This document shows positions 16,375-25,026 of a stretch of DNA of 64,000 nucleotides, piece after piece; within the stretch, counting starts at the first letter, position 1; each line of letters opens with the position of its first letter. The notes under the pieces were generated by a model. The model made no database searches and was not told where the DNA came from. It saw only the letters and a list, made by a program, of their open reading frames with translations. A program made the translations under genes and the position numbers. Source of the DNA: VGXO01 sp964614695 (GTDB lineage Bacteria > Planctomycetota > Phycisphaerae > Phycisphaerales > SM1A02); the NCBI GenBank assembly GCA_964614695.1, contig CAZTMB010000002.1, positions 1-64,000 on the forward strand. Direction: 5' to 3'.

Positions 16375-17594
16375 GGGGACGGCTCCGCGGGGATCGGGGA
16401 CGTCGGGGCGGGTTCGAGTCCCCGGTCCGCGCCAGGCACGATCGGCGGGGGGGCGACGATTCCGATCGGCGTGGCGGCCTGTTCGGCGGCGAGCCCGAGC
16501 TTCGCCTCGCGCAAGGCGGCGTAGTCCGGGCAGCCGGCGACGGCGGAGGCGGGCATCTGCGACAGGATCGACGGGATCATCTCGAGGGCGGAGAAGGCGG
16601 CGACGGAGTCTGGGTAGGCCTCGATCATGCGGCGGATCGTGTACTCGGCGGAGATCGGGTCCTCGACCTCGAGATACCACTTCGCCGTCGCAAGCATCTT
16701 GGTGGCATCGGATTCGTAGACCCGCACCAGAAGCGCCTCGGCGCCGACCTTCTGGGCGAGCGCCGGTCGCGTGACCTGCAGTTCTCGCAGGCGGGCCTGC
16801 GCCTCGAGCAGGCCCAGCGCGTCGTACTCCGGTCCGCGGAAGTTCGCGAGATAGGAGTAGATGAGGCGAAGCCGCGCCTTGTCGATCTCCGTCGAGCGGG
16901 GGTAGTTCTCGATGAAGATGTCGTACGCCTCCGCGGCCATGAAGAGGTCGCGGCGGTCGAAGTAGAAGTCGGCGAGGGTCATGCCTGCCTTCTCCGCGAG
17001 CGTGCTGCCGGGAAGCCGCTCCTGGATCCGGATGAGGAGCTCCTCGGCCTCGTCCGAGGCGTCGAGGATCCGGAAGGTCCCCCAGAGCTTCCGGCGAAGT
17101 CCGTTGGCGTACTGCTTGGCGATCTCGTACTCGCGCTCCAGTGCGGTCACGAAGACGCCGCTGCCGGGATAGCGCCGGATCAGCTGCTCGTAGATCATGA
17201 GCGCGTCGTACTCGTCGCCGAGGGCGAGTTTCGCGTCGCCCTGCAGCAGCAGCGCCTCCGGTCGCCACTTCGAGAACGGGGATCGCTCGAGGAATCCCGT
17301 CACGAGGTTGAGCGCCCGCTTCGGCTCGTCGAGGCCGAGCGCCTTGCGGACCTCGAGCAGCTGGGCCTCCTCGCCGTCCGGGTCGGCCTCCGCGAGCGGC
17401 GCCCATTGGTCGTCGGTGGTCAGTTCGTATCGCTTCTCTTGCGCGAGGGCGGCGAACGACAGGGCCAAGGCCGTCGCGAAGGCCAGCAGCAGGCGCGAGA
17501 CGGAGGCGAACGGAACTGGACCGAGCGGGGCCCGCGAGGCGCGAGCGATGTTCACGCCCTCTTGACTCGCGGAGCGGTTTCGAATCTCGAACAT
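16371..17594 (-). CDS. BamD/YbgF-like TPR protein, exported but not lipidated
   Basis: 407 residues. The N-terminus carries a Sec signal (SRLLLAFATALALSFAALA, then QE) with no lipobox cysteine, unlike true BamD. The rest is a chain of TPR helices: WRPEALLLQGDAKLALGDEY, YEQLIRRYPGSGVFVTALER, AEAYDIFIENYPRSTEIDKA, then further helices in a region about twice the length of BamD, and a Pro/Ala-rich tail. BamD organises beta-barrel insertion; YbgF-type proteins coordinate envelope constriction. A TAGCAT hexamer lies 6 nt before ATG 17594, with no ribosome binding site between. It leads a coupled unit with the LptE-like gene and ftsH. Confidence 0.75.
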   Translation of the reverse strand: MFEIRNRSASQEGVNIARASRAPLGPVPFASVSRLLLAFATALALSFAALAQEKRYELTTDDQWAPLAEADPDGEEAQLLEVRKALGLDEPKRALNLVTGFLERSPFSKWRPEALLLQGDAKLALGDEYDALMIYEQLIRRYPGSGVFVTALEREYEIAKQYANGLRRKLWGTFRILDASDEAEELLIRIQERLPGSTLAEKAGMTLADFYFDRRDLFMAAEAYDIFIENYPRSTEIDKARLRLIYSYLANFRGPEYDALGLLEAQARLRELQVTRPALAQKVGAEALLVRVYESDATKMLATAKWYLEVEDPISAEYTIRRMIEAYPDSVAAFSALEMIPSILSQMPASAVAGCPDYAALREAKLGLAAEQAATPIGIVAPPPIVPGADRGLEPAPTSPIPAEPSP

Positions 17595-17600
17595 CGAGGC

Positions 17601-17606
17601 ATGCTA
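17601..17606 (-). promoter_or_regulatory. -10-like hexamer TAGCAT, 6 nt before ATG 17594
   Basis: On the minus strand, TAGCAT is followed by six nt and then the ATG of the BamD-like gene. A transcript begun at the usual distance from a -10 would start at or next to the ATG, so a leaderless mRNA is suggested. Confidence 0.5.
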
Positions 17607-17776
17607 CTGCCCCTCCTCGCCGCGAACGCCTCGCTTGATCTTGGCCGACGGACGAGGCGGGACGTCGCCGATACACCCGCCTCGTGTTCGGATTCCGCGG
17701 GCGGCTTGCCGACGCCGACCACCGCCGCGCCAAGTCCCTCTCGACACCGGACGATCGAGCCCGACCGAACCCTTCG

Positions 17777-18655
17777 ATGCGCGTCGTCTGCCTCTACAAC
17801 CCCATCTCGGGCGCCGGACGAGCCAGGGCCACCGCCGACTCCGTGGCCTCGGCCCTTCGTGGCCGTGGCCACGAGGTCGACCTGGTCGAGACGCGACGCG
17901 AACCCGCCGAGCACTGGCTCGAACCGCGACTCGAGGGTGCCGCCGCCCTGATCGTCTGCGGCGGCGACGGCGCGGTGCGGCTGGCGTCCCGGCCGGCCTC
18001 GCGGTTCGGCGTTCCGATCCATCAATGTCCGTCCGGGACGGAGAACCTCTTCGCGCGAGCCTTCGGCATGCGCTCGGACCCGTGGGCGATCGCGGCTGCG
18101 GTCGAAGCACGGAAGACCCGTCGGATCGACACCGGCGACGCCGCCGGAGAGCCGTTCCTGATCATGGCGTCGATCGGATTCGACGCGGAGGTGGTCCACG
18201 ACCTCGCGGCCCACCGCCATGGCCCCATCTCTCACCTCTCCTACCTCCGTCCGATCCTCCGGCAGCTTCGTTCGTGGGAGGCGCCCCGAGTCCGGGTCGC
18301 CGTCGACGGTCGCGAGATCGCCGACACCGCCGCGTTCGTGATGGTCGGAAACCTTCGGCAGTACGCCCGCGGCCTCGATCCCGCGAGGTTCGCCGATCCG
18401 GCCGATGGCGTGCTCGACGCGATGGTGTTCCCGGCACGCGGCGCGGCTTCGCTCGTGCGATGGTCGGTCGAGATCTCCGCCGGGATTCACCTTCACGATC
18501 GGAGGCTCGCCTACCGCGTCGGCGCGGTGATCGAGATCGAGAGCCCGACGCCGCTGCGGATGCAACTCGACGGCGATGCGGCGGGAGGACCGCCCGACTC
18601 CCGAACTCGAATCGAGATTCGGCCGTCGAGTCTCGACGTGCTCTTGCCGGCGTGA
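17777..18655 (+). CDS. Diacylglycerol/lipid kinase family protein (YegS/DAGK type)
   Basis: 292 residues. The catalytic N-terminal domain shows NPISGAGRA, the nucleotide loop VCGGDGAVRLA and CPSGTENLFARAFG (the family GT-x-ND segment with E in place of N-D spacing), followed by the IGFDAEVV motif. The C-terminal half is the beta-sandwich lid, ending in QLDGDAAGGPP, equivalent to the family's 'vDGE' segment. These enzymes phosphorylate diacylglycerol, sphingoid bases or other lipids, usually at the membrane. The ATG at 17777 starts right at the first beta strand; an upstream in-frame ATG at 17684 would add 31 unconserved residues. Divergent from the BamD-like gene, 182 nt away. Confidence 0.8.
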   Translation: MRVVCLYNPISGAGRARATADSVASALRGRGHEVDLVETRREPAEHWLEPRLEGAAALIVCGGDGAVRLASRPASRFGVPIHQCPSGTENLFARAFGMRSDPWAIAAAVEARKTRRIDTGDAAGEPFLIMASIGFDAEVVHDLAAHRHGPISHLSYLRPILRQLRSWEAPRVRVAVDGREIADTAAFVMVGNLRQYARGLDPARFADPADGVLDAMVFPARGAASLVRWSVEISAGIHLHDRRLAYRVGAVIEIESPTPLRMQLDGDAAGGPPDSRTRIEIRPSSLDVLLPA

Positions 18656-18775
18656 GGGTCCGTTTGTGAAGCGGGCGAGGCGAGGACGCCGACATTCCCG
18701 GACGCCCGCGGGTGATGCACCGATGCTGCGCGAAGGAGTCGCGTTGCCGGCGCGGGCATGCCGCAGGAGGCCGCC

Positions 18776-20062
18776 GTGCAGATCAGGACCTTCCGAGCTT
18801 CGACCGTCGAACGGGCGTGGGAGTTCGCTCGTCGAGAACTCGGCACGACCGTCGAACTGGTGACGACTCGCACGACACGGGAGGGCGGCTTCTTCGGTCT
18901 CGGCGGGCGACGCATCGTCGAGATCACCGTGGCGGCCGAGGAGGTCCCCCGGGAGGCATCGCCTCGCCAGGTCGTGCCCCGCTCCCGACTGTCGAAGACG
19001 GGTCCCATCGAGATCGGCGTCGCAGCCGATCGCCCCCGAATCGGCGCGAAGCGGTGGGGCGGCGAGGTGCCGGCGTCTCCGCAGGCTTCCGAGTCGCCCG
19101 CGTCTGACAAGGGACGCGACGAGCGATCGATCCTGCTCGGGGCGATCGCCCGCAACGAGGCGGCCCGGCTCGCGGTCGCCGCTCCGCTCGCGGAGATCGA
19201 AGGCGCGGTGGTCGAGGTGCTTTCGCGCGGCGAGTCGGCGTCCGATCGGGGCGCGAGGGCCGAACTGCCTGGACGCTTCCTCGAGGTCTACACGACGCTG
19301 CTCGAACAGGAACTGGATCGCCCGCTCGTCGATCGCGTGATCTCGGAGGCACGGCAGGAACTGGCTCCGGCATGCTGGCACGACCTGAAGCTGGTGCGCG
19401 AGGCCGTGGCCGCGGCGATCGAACGGGTCCTTCCTGAAGCCGGTGAACCGGCGCCGAGCCGAAACCCTGCTCGCACGATCGCCCTCATCGGCCCCACGGG
19501 CGTCGGCAAGACCACGACGCTCGCCAAGCTGGCGGCGACCCTCAAGCTCCGCCTCGATCTTCGGGTGGGCCTCATCACGTGCGACACCTACCGCATCGCC
19601 GCGGTCGAGCAGTTGCGGACCTACGCGGAGATCATCGGGCTGCCGCTCGAGGTCGTGCAGGATCCCGACGGCATGCGGCGGGCCAAGGAGCGTTTCGCCG
19701 ACGCCGACGCGGTGCTGGTGGACACCGCAGGACGGAGCCAGAACGACTCGGAGCGGCTGGTGGAACTGCAGGCCTTCATCGACGCCGCGGAACCCGACGA
19801 GGTGCACATGGTGCTCTCGAGTGTCGCGGGCGACCGGGTCCTGCGTCGAGAGGCGGAGGCGTTCTCGCGCATCCGCGCCGACCGGCTGCTCTTCACGAAG
19901 CTCGACGAGGCGGTGGCCTTCGGCCCGCTGTTGGGGCTCGCGGTCCGGATGAACTGCCCGGTCGGGTACGTCACCACCGGGCAGGAGGTGCCGGAGCACC
20001 TCGAGACCGCGTCGCCGAGGAGGCTTGCCGAACTGGTGCTGGGAGGAGCGGTTCGCTCGTGA
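18776..20062 (+). CDS. flhF: Flagellar SRP-type GTPase FlhF
   Basis: 428 residues. GTG 18776 is preferred because AGGAGG lies five nt before it; the in-frame ATG at 18758 would put that site inside the coding region. The N-terminal B domain (MQIRTFRASTVERAWEFARR) and the linker with GGFFGLGGRR are typical of FlhF. The NG GTPase shows P-loop GPTGVGKTTTLAKLA, CDTYRIAAVEQLRTYAEI, DTAGRSQND and TKLDE. FlhF sets the position and number of polar flagella. Its stop overlaps the FlhG start (TGATG). With FlhG and a FliA-type sigma factor downstream, it forms a flagellar regulatory cluster; structural flagellar genes are not in this window. Confidence 0.93.
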   Translation: MQIRTFRASTVERAWEFARRELGTTVELVTTRTTREGGFFGLGGRRIVEITVAAEEVPREASPRQVVPRSRLSKTGPIEIGVAADRPRIGAKRWGGEVPASPQASESPASDKGRDERSILLGAIARNEAARLAVAAPLAEIEGAVVEVLSRGESASDRGARAELPGRFLEVYTTLLEQELDRPLVDRVISEARQELAPACWHDLKLVREAVAAAIERVLPEAGEPAPSRNPARTIALIGPTGVGKTTTLAKLAATLKLRLDLRVGLITCDTYRIAAVEQLRTYAEIIGLPLEVVQDPDGMRRAKERFADADAVLVDTAGRSQNDSERLVELQAFIDAAEPDEVHMVLSSVAGDRVLRREAEAFSRIRADRLLFTKLDEAVAFGPLLGLAVRMNCPVGYVTTGQEVPEHLETASPRRLAELVLGGAVRS

Positions 20063-21045
20063 TGGATCAGGCCACGCAACTTCGTGAACTGGCGCAGCGG
20101 CTCGGAGTGGGCAGCGTCGCGGCCCCGCCGGAACCTCCTTCCCAGCCTCGTCCTCGCGCGCCTCTGGCCGTGGCGGCGATCTCCACGACGACCAACGTTG
20201 CGGAGCCGCCGAAGCGGCTTGCCCGCGCGATCGCCGTGACCAGCGGCAAGGGCGGCGTCGGCAAGAGCAACCTGTCGGTGGGGCTCGCGATCGGCTTCGC
20301 GCGGCGCGGCCTCAAGACGTGCCTGCTCGACGCGGACCTCGGCATGGCCAATGCCGACGTCCTGTGCGGCCTGAGTCCCGAGCACACCCTCGAGTCGGTG
20401 GTTCGCGGCACGCGGCGGCTCAGCGAGGTGGTGGTGCCGGCGCCCGGCGGCTTCTTCCTGATCCCCGGCGCTTCGGGCGTGGGGCGCATCGCCAATCTGC
20501 AGGTCGCGGAGCAGCGGCGGCTGGTCGAGCAGCTTCGTCTGCTCGAGCGGACCGTCGACATGGTCGTCATCGACACCGGCGCGGGCGTTGGAAGCGGCGT
20601 GATGACGTTTGCCGCGGCCGCGGGGGTCACCCTGGTCGCGGTCACCCCCGAGCCGACCTCGATGACCGATGCCTACGGCGCGATCAAGGTGCTCGCCGCC
20701 GAGGTGCCGGACACGCGGATCCGACTCGTGGTCAACATGGCCTCGTCGCCGACGGAAGCAAGGGGGGTCCACGAGCGCATCGACCGCGTCAGCCGCCGAT
20801 TCCTCGGCAAGGGCGTCGAGTTCGCGGGCGCGATTCCGCTCGACCCCAACCTGCCGCAGGCGGTGCGGCGTCAGCAGCCGTTGGCGGTCCTCAATCCGCA
20901 GTCGCCGGCGGCGGTCGCGGTGGACGGCATCGCGGGCATGCTCGCGGGGGAGTCCGAAGCGGGCGGTCGCATCGCCTCCGCCTCGACGGGCGAGGGAGCA
21001 GGGTTCCTGCAGCGCCTCGCAGGTTGGATTCGCCGCGCGAACTGA
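20062..21045 (+). CDS. flhG: MinD/ParA-family ATPase FlhG (flagellar number regulator)
   Basis: 327 residues. ATG 20062 overlaps the FlhF stop by one base; GGGAGGAG lies about 14 nt upstream. The short N-terminal segment DQATQLRELAQRLG resembles the DQA-x-LR motif by which FlhG activates the FlhF GTPase. The deviant Walker A is SGKGGVGKSN, followed by LLDADLGMANADVLCGL, VIDTGAGVGSGVMTF and VTPEPTSMTDAYGAIK. Dimeric membrane-bound FlhG limits flagellar number by stimulating FlhF. The neighbour arrangement flhF-flhG-fliA is the classic one. The usual C-terminal membrane-targeting helix is likely the FLQRLAGWIRRAN end. Confidence 0.93.
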   Translation: MDQATQLRELAQRLGVGSVAAPPEPPSQPRPRAPLAVAAISTTTNVAEPPKRLARAIAVTSGKGGVGKSNLSVGLAIGFARRGLKTCLLDADLGMANADVLCGLSPEHTLESVVRGTRRLSEVVVPAPGGFFLIPGASGVGRIANLQVAEQRRLVEQLRLLERTVDMVVIDTGAGVGSGVMTFAAAAGVTLVAVTPEPTSMTDAYGAIKVLAAEVPDTRIRLVVNMASSPTEARGVHERIDRVSRRFLGKGVEFAGAIPLDPNLPQAVRRQQPLAVLNPQSPAAVAVDGIAGMLAGESEAGGRIASASTGEGAGFLQRLAGWIRRAN

Positions 21046-21420
21046 GGTCCTCGTCCGAGAACGCAGGTCGCTTCCGCTCCGACGGATTCGCGGACCTTTC
21101 ACCCAAGGCTGCGCGGCGTCGCGCCGATCCATCCGGACCGACGATGCGGTCTGCGCGGGCGACGACTTGGTCGCGTCGCGCGATTTCGACTGGAGTCGGC
21201 GCGAGGAGACCTCGGCGCAATGAACACTCCAAGCCATGCGAGCGGATCGATGCGTGCGGTGCGCGTCGACGCGACGCTCGTCGAAGTTGAGGGGACCACG
21301 ACCCGTCCGTATACTCCGCCCCGACCGAGCCGAGGATTGGCCGGTCGCAACGTGAACTCGAAGCCGGCGGCGACGAGTTCACGGGTCGAGCGTTCGGATC
21401 CAGGGTCAAGGAGCGGACCA
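21046..21420. other. Intergenic region with promoter for the sigma factor gene
   Basis: 375 nt between flhG and the sigma factor. It contains a good -35/-10 pair (21287-21315) and the AAGGAG ribosome binding site near 21410. The frame of the sigma gene is open upstream from 21220, but the region is poor in family features and carries the promoter, so it is judged leader. Confidence 0.5.
21287..21315 (+). promoter_or_regulatory. Sigma-70-type promoter for sigma factor gene
   Basis: TTGAGG (21287-21292), a 17-nt spacer and TATACT (21310-21315). It is the best -35/-10 pair seen in the window. It would give a leader of about 100 nt before the ATG at 21421, so the sigma factor can be transcribed apart from flhFG. 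Confidence 0.6.
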
Positions 21421-22383
21421 ATGCCGAAGGCGTCATCGAACGCTGTCGCGGAACCAGGGAAGGTTTCGGCGACGGCCACCAAGCGTGCCAACACCACGAA
21501 GACCGGAGCGAAGGCCGCGAGCAAGTCGCGGCCGGCGACGCTGGCGGAGGCGATCGCGGAGCCCGTCGGTCTGCCGTCGCCGAAGTCGCGTCGCCGCACT
21601 TCGCAGGTCGCGAGAGTCCCGCTCTCGCAGCGTCCGATCGAGGAGGTGTGGCTCGACTACCAGCGAGAGCCCACGCAGGAGATCCGCAACTTCCTCATCG
21701 AGCGATATCACGACGTGGTTCGCTTCACCGCCGAGCGGATGCACATGAAGCTTCCGTCGGAGGTCGACGTCGACGACCTGATGTCCGCGGGCCTCTTCGG
21801 CCTGATGGACGCGATCGACAACTTCGATCCCGCACGCGGCGTCAAGTTCGAGACCTACTGCGCCCAGCGGATCCGCGGCGCGATCTTCGACGAGCTTCGT
21901 GCGATGGACTGGGTGCCGCGGCTGGTCCGCAGTCGGACCGCCAAGGTCGACCGCATCCGCAAGTCGATCGAGATGGAGACCGGTCGTCGTCCCACCGACG
22001 CCGAGGTCGCCGAGCGGCTCGACGTCTCGTCGGGCGAGTTCGAGAAGCTCAGCAAGGACTCCCGCCCCGTCGGCGTGGTGAGCCTGAGCAGAAAGTGCTT
22101 CGAGAGCGACTCGAGCCGCGACGTTCGCGAGATCGACGTGATCCGCGACACCCGGCAGGAGAACCCGGTCCACGTCATCCAGAAGCAGGATCTCCAGACG
22201 CTCATGACCCGCGGGCTCTCCCGCGCGGAGCGACTCATCCTCATCCTCTACTACTACGAGGAGATGACGATGAAGGAGATCGGAACGACCCTCGCGCTCT
22301 CCGAGAGCCGGGTCAGCCAGATGCACAGCAGCATCCTCGCCCGCCTCAAGGCTCAGATGCAGCACCGCACCAAGGACCTGTGA
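21421..22383 (+). CDS. RNA polymerase sigma factor, FliA/WhiG family (sigma-28)
   Basis: 320 residues. ATG 21421 is seven nt after AAGGAG. A basic, Ala/Lys/Thr-rich N-terminal tail of about 60 residues precedes region 1.2/2 (YHDVVRFTAERMHMKLPSEV DVDDLMSAGLFGLMDAIDNFD, then KFETYCAQRIRGAIFDELR AMDWVPRLVR), region 3 (MTGRRPTDAEVAERLDVS-like segment) and region 4 with the helix-turn-helix KEIGTTLALSESRVSQMHSSI. The AMDWVPRLVR segment is diagnostic of the FliA/WhiG group, which transcribes late flagellar or developmental genes. Position after flhF-flhG supports a flagellar role. No anti-sigma FlgM is seen nearby. Confidence 0.9.
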   Translation: MPKASSNAVAEPGKVSATATKRANTTKTGAKAASKSRPATLAEAIAEPVGLPSPKSRRRTSQVARVPLSQRPIEEVWLDYQREPTQEIRNFLIERYHDVVRFTAERMHMKLPSEVDVDDLMSAGLFGLMDAIDNFDPARGVKFETYCAQRIRGAIFDELRAMDWVPRLVRSRTAKVDRIRKSIEMETGRRPTDAEVAERLDVSSGEFEKLSKDSRPVGVVSLSRKCFESDSSRDVREIDVIRDTRQENPVHVIQKQDLQTLMTRGLSRAERLILILYYYEEMTMKEIGTTLALSESRVSQMHSSILARLKAQMQHRTKDL

Positions 22384-22441
22384 TCGACGAGCCGAGTCTC
22401 GCCCCGGTCACTTCGACTCGTTCGCCCATGCCCGCTCCCTC

Positions 22442-22477
22442 GACGCCGCCGATTCGCTCGGCGGCGTCTTTCTTGTT
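22442..22477 (+). terminator. Rho-independent terminator after sigma factor gene
   Basis: A perfect 11-bp stem, GACGCCGCCGA and TCGGCGGCGTC, loop TTCGC, followed directly by TTTCTTGTT. It closes the flhF-flhG-sigma cluster, 58 nt after its stop, and separates it from the convergent gene ending at 22488. Confidence 0.9.
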
Positions 22478-22487
22478 CGGTGCGGGT

Positions 22488-23339
22488 TCAGTGGCAGGCG
22501 CCCCAGTCGCCAAGCAGGATCGAAAGGTCGCCGCTTCCGATCAGGCCGTCGCCATCGAGGTCGATCGTCGGATCCTCCGCGCCCCAGCTCCCAAAGAGCC
22601 GTCCGAGCTCCATGCCCCCGACCCAGCCGTCCCCGTCGAAGTCGCTGCGGCAGCGGCAGCGGTCGGGAACACCGTCTCCGTCGAGATCTTCCACGAGTCC
22701 ATCGAGGATCGCGAAACCGTCGAGGATGCCGTCTCGATCGCAGTCGACGACCTCGATCACCTCGACGGAGTCGAGCAGGACATGCCGGTTGGACGGTCCA
22801 CCGAACGTCTCGAAGCGAAGCATCGAGACGGCATCCGTGGCGGTGAACTCCACGATGGTTCGCGCCGCGATCTGAGGCATGCAGAACGGGCCGTCGGGAG
22901 GCAGGAAGAGCATCGCGCTGAAGCCCGGCGCAGAGATCTTGAGCGGAACCATGGCCCCGCTCGGCGATTCGACCCAGCGGGTGAAGCGGATCGCATGCCG
23001 CATGCCGGATCGCGTGGAGATCGCTTGCGACACGGATCCGCCGCCTCCGTCCTGCCCGAGCCTGAGCCATCGCCCACCCTCGGCCGGACCCTCGAGGCAG
23101 TCCGCCTCGCGGCCGCGCAACTCGGCGCCGGCGCCGCCGAGGACCCAGCCGGGTAGCAAGGCGTCGCCGGATGGCAGCGACTCGACGACCTCGCAGCAGC
23201 CGTTCACGGTTCCCGCGACCGAGGTCTGCTCGAAGCCACCGTTGAAGACCAGGTTCTGTCCCGACGCCATCGAAGCGATCGACAGCGTGATCGGGGCCAC
23301 GATCGCCTGCGGCAAGCGCGAAGGACGCGCCATCGACAT
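22488..23339 (-). CDS. Secreted protein with dockerin-like tail (DUF642-like start)
   Basis: 283 residues. ATG 23339 follows GGGAG and gives a signal peptide (IVAPITLSIASMASG). The mature start NLVFNGGFEQ, later LLPGWVLGG, is the pattern of DUF642/choice-of-anchor carbohydrate-associated beta-sandwich proteins ('NL.NG.FE...PGW'). The C-terminal 70 residues hold Asp-rich loops (DCDRDGILDGFA, DLDGDGVPDRC, DFDGDGWVGGMELGRLF, DLDGDGLIGSGDLSILL) ending in GDWGACH, the same dockerin-like tail as in the haloperoxidase-like protein at 6632. Calcium binding by these loops is likely from the family. Role probably surface or matrix attachment; unknown substrate. Confidence 0.75.
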   Translation of the reverse strand: MSMARPSRLPQAIVAPITLSIASMASGQNLVFNGGFEQTSVAGTVNGCCEVVESLPSGDALLPGWVLGGAGAELRGREADCLEGPAEGGRWLRLGQDGGGGSVSQAISTRSGMRHAIRFTRWVESPSGAMVPLKISAPGFSAMLFLPPDGPFCMPQIAARTIVEFTATDAVSMLRFETFGGPSNRHVLLDSVEVIEVVDCDRDGILDGFAILDGLVEDLDGDGVPDRCRCRSDFDGDGWVGGMELGRLFGSWGAEDPTIDLDGDGLIGSGDLSILLGDWGACH

Positions 23340-23557
23340 CGTTTCTCCCTTGCCGGGGGCGAGACCGGCAGATGACGCGCCCGTGCGTCGGGTGTTCCCA
23401 TCCCACGCACCGGCGCCAACCGGGGTGGGGAGAACACCTCAGGATGCCCTCAGGTCGACCAGAGGGGAACCGTGCTGTTGGTGAATTCCCGGCAAAATGT
23501 CGCCTCGATGGGCGGCAGATCGTTGGAGTCCGCCACCGCCGGGCCCCCGAGAGCAGG

Positions 23558-23585
23558 CACGCCGCCCCCCGAGGGAGGCGGCGTG
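23558..23585 (-). terminator. Hairpin downstream of tRNA-Ala
   Basis: CACGCCGCC and GGCGGCGTG form a perfect 9-bp stem with a 10-nt loop, starting 8 nt after the 3' end of the tRNA on the minus strand. There is no T tract, so it may act as a processing or stability hairpin as much as a terminator. Confidence 0.45.
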
Positions 23586-23593
23586 ACCGTTCG

Positions 23594-23666
23594 TGGAGCG
23601 TACCGGGGTCGAACCGGTAACCTCCGCCTTGCAAAGGCGGCGCTCTCCCAATTGAGCTAACGCCCC
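23594..23666 (-). tRNA. tRNA-Ala(TGC)
   Basis: 73 nt without encoded CCA. Acceptor GGGGCGT pairs with ACGCTCC (one G-U), discriminator A. The D-arm reads GCTC-AATTGGGA-GAGC, the anticodon stem-loop has loop TTTGCAA with anticodon TGC, and the T-arm contains GGTTCGACCC. All canonical features are present. It decodes GCA and, by wobble, other Ala codons. It stands alone, not in an rRNA operon. Confidence 0.97.
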
Positions 23667-23706
23667 AGCACGAAACGCCGAGTCCTGGGTCCGAATGGAA
23701 GGCCGC

Positions 23707-25014
23707 TCACGGGGCGGTTTCCATCAAGAGGTCCACGCGACGCGGCGTGATGATGTTCAGGCGAAGCGCCTCGTCGTAGCGAAGGTCGCCCGAGACGCCG
23801 ACGAGTTGCCCGGTGAGTTCCGCGAGCGAGAAGTCGCGGGTGGGAAGCAGGTAGGCGACGGTTGCACCTTCGCCGGGCTCCTGAAGTCGGTAGAGCAGGG
23901 GGAGCCGGCGGCCGTCGTAGACGAGAGAAGCGTTCAGGCGACCCACCGCATCGAAGTCCCCGCGAGACTCCATCACTTCGCGGATCTCCCGGATCGCCCG
24001 GAGATCCATGAGGTTCTGCTCCTGCAGGCGACGAAGTTCGGTCAGCCGCGACTGGATCTCCGTCTGCAGCAGCAATTGCCCGGCGCGAAGCTTCGCGCGA
24101 TGCCGAGTCGCGGCGCTCGAGTCGGAACTCGAGGCCAGCACGAGGTAGCGATCGCGAAGTTCGGCGTAGTCGCCGAGATCGCGATCGGTCTCGGGCTGCG
24201 CCTGGAACGCCGACCAAGCGGACTCGAGATCGGCGAGGCCGGCCGACTTCGAGGACGTGGGGGACTCCGCGACGAGCACTTCGATGCCGACGGTGTCGCC
24301 ATCGGCGGCACCTTCGGCGTCGATCGCGGCGTCGTCCGACGGGACGGTGCGGTTGACGGAGACCACGCCCGCGGAAGGCGTCGCAGGGACGAGTTCAAGC
24401 GCTCCGGGCGTGGTCGAGGGAGACGTCGTCGGTGCGACGGTTCCCGCGGTGTTCACGGCGAGAACCGCCGCGATCTCGTCCGGGGTCGCGGGCTTCAGGA
24501 ACGAGAAGTTGATCCACGCTTCCGCCGTCTCGGGCATCCGGACCTTGTGGAAGCTGCGACCGTCCGCCGCGATCGTCTCGACGAACTCGAGCGTCGCGCC
24601 GGGTTCGAGTCGCGCGATCTCCTTCCAGCTTCGCGTGGGATCCTCGCGAGCCGCGAAGTTCGCCGCCTTGAGCGGCGTCCGCACGTCGACGCGAACCGTG
24701 TCGGCGTCGGTGACCGTGGCGTGTTCCGCGACCACGAAGGCGTGAAGCTCCTCGAAGGCCTCGCCGCTCGGTCGAACCTTCGCCCAGCCGAAGCGATCCT
24801 CCACGACGAGCACCATGGTTCCTCGCGGCACGCGACCCACGGGGTAGGCGACCGTCGCGCTCGCGTCGGAGCGGACGAACGCGTTGTCGGAACTCACGCG
24901 ATGCCAACGACCCTGCGAAGCGTCGGACTGCGGCTCGGCGGAGTGCCCCGAGCAGGTCAAGGCGGTCGCGGCGAGGATCCCGGCGAGCATCGACAGCGAT
25001 CGTGGATTGGGCAT
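23707..25014 (-). CDS. Secreted protein with bacterial SH3-like domain
   Basis: 435 residues with a short signal peptide (LSMLAGILAATALT, then SGHSA). Residues about 35-95 (HRVSSDNAFVRSDASATVAYPVGRVPRGTM VLVVEDRFGWAKV) form an SH3b-type domain, which usually binds peptidoglycan or acts as a docking module. A second, similar stretch follows (RVDVRTPLKAANF with PGATLEFVETI and AWINFSFL), so two SH3-like domains are probable. The rest has a Thr/Pro-rich linker, then a helical segment around residues 260-370 and a final beta region. No catalytic motif. A TAGCAT hexamer lies 6 nt before the ATG, suggesting a leaderless transcript, divergent from the TolC-like gene. Confidence 0.7.
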   Translation of the reverse strand: MPNPRSLSMLAGILAATALTCSGHSAEPQSDASQGRWHRVSSDNAFVRSDASATVAYPVGRVPRGTMVLVVEDRFGWAKVRPSGEAFEELHAFVVAEHATVTDADTVRVDVRTPLKAANFAAREDPTRSWKEIARLEPGATLEFVETIAADGRSFHKVRMPETAEAWINFSFLKPATPDEIAAVLAVNTAGTVAPTTSPSTTPGALELVPATPSAGVVSVNRTVPSDDAAIDAEGAADGDTVGIEVLVAESPTSSKSAGLADLESAWSAFQAQPETDRDLGDYAELRDRYLVLASSSDSSAATRHRAKLRAGQLLLQTEIQSRLTELRRLQEQNLMDLRAIREIREVMESRGDFDAVGRLNASLVYDGRRLPLLYRLQEPGEGATVAYLLPTRDFSLAELTGQLVGVSGDLRYDEALRLNIITPRRVDLLMETAP

Positions 25015-25020
25015 GCGCGG

Positions 25021-25026
25021 ATGCTA
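25021..25026 (-). promoter_or_regulatory. -10-like hexamer TAGCAT, 6 nt before ATG 25014
   Basis: Identical in sequence and spacing to the element before the BamD-like gene at 17594. On the other strand a TACCAT (25120-25125) precedes the TolC-like ATG at 25137 by 11 nt, so the 122-nt space holds two divergent candidates. Confidence 0.5.

Noticed and set aside
21310..21315. TATACT before the sigma factor as another leaderless element
   Set aside because: It lies about 105 nt before ATG 21421, which has its own AAGGAG, so this mRNA has a leader.
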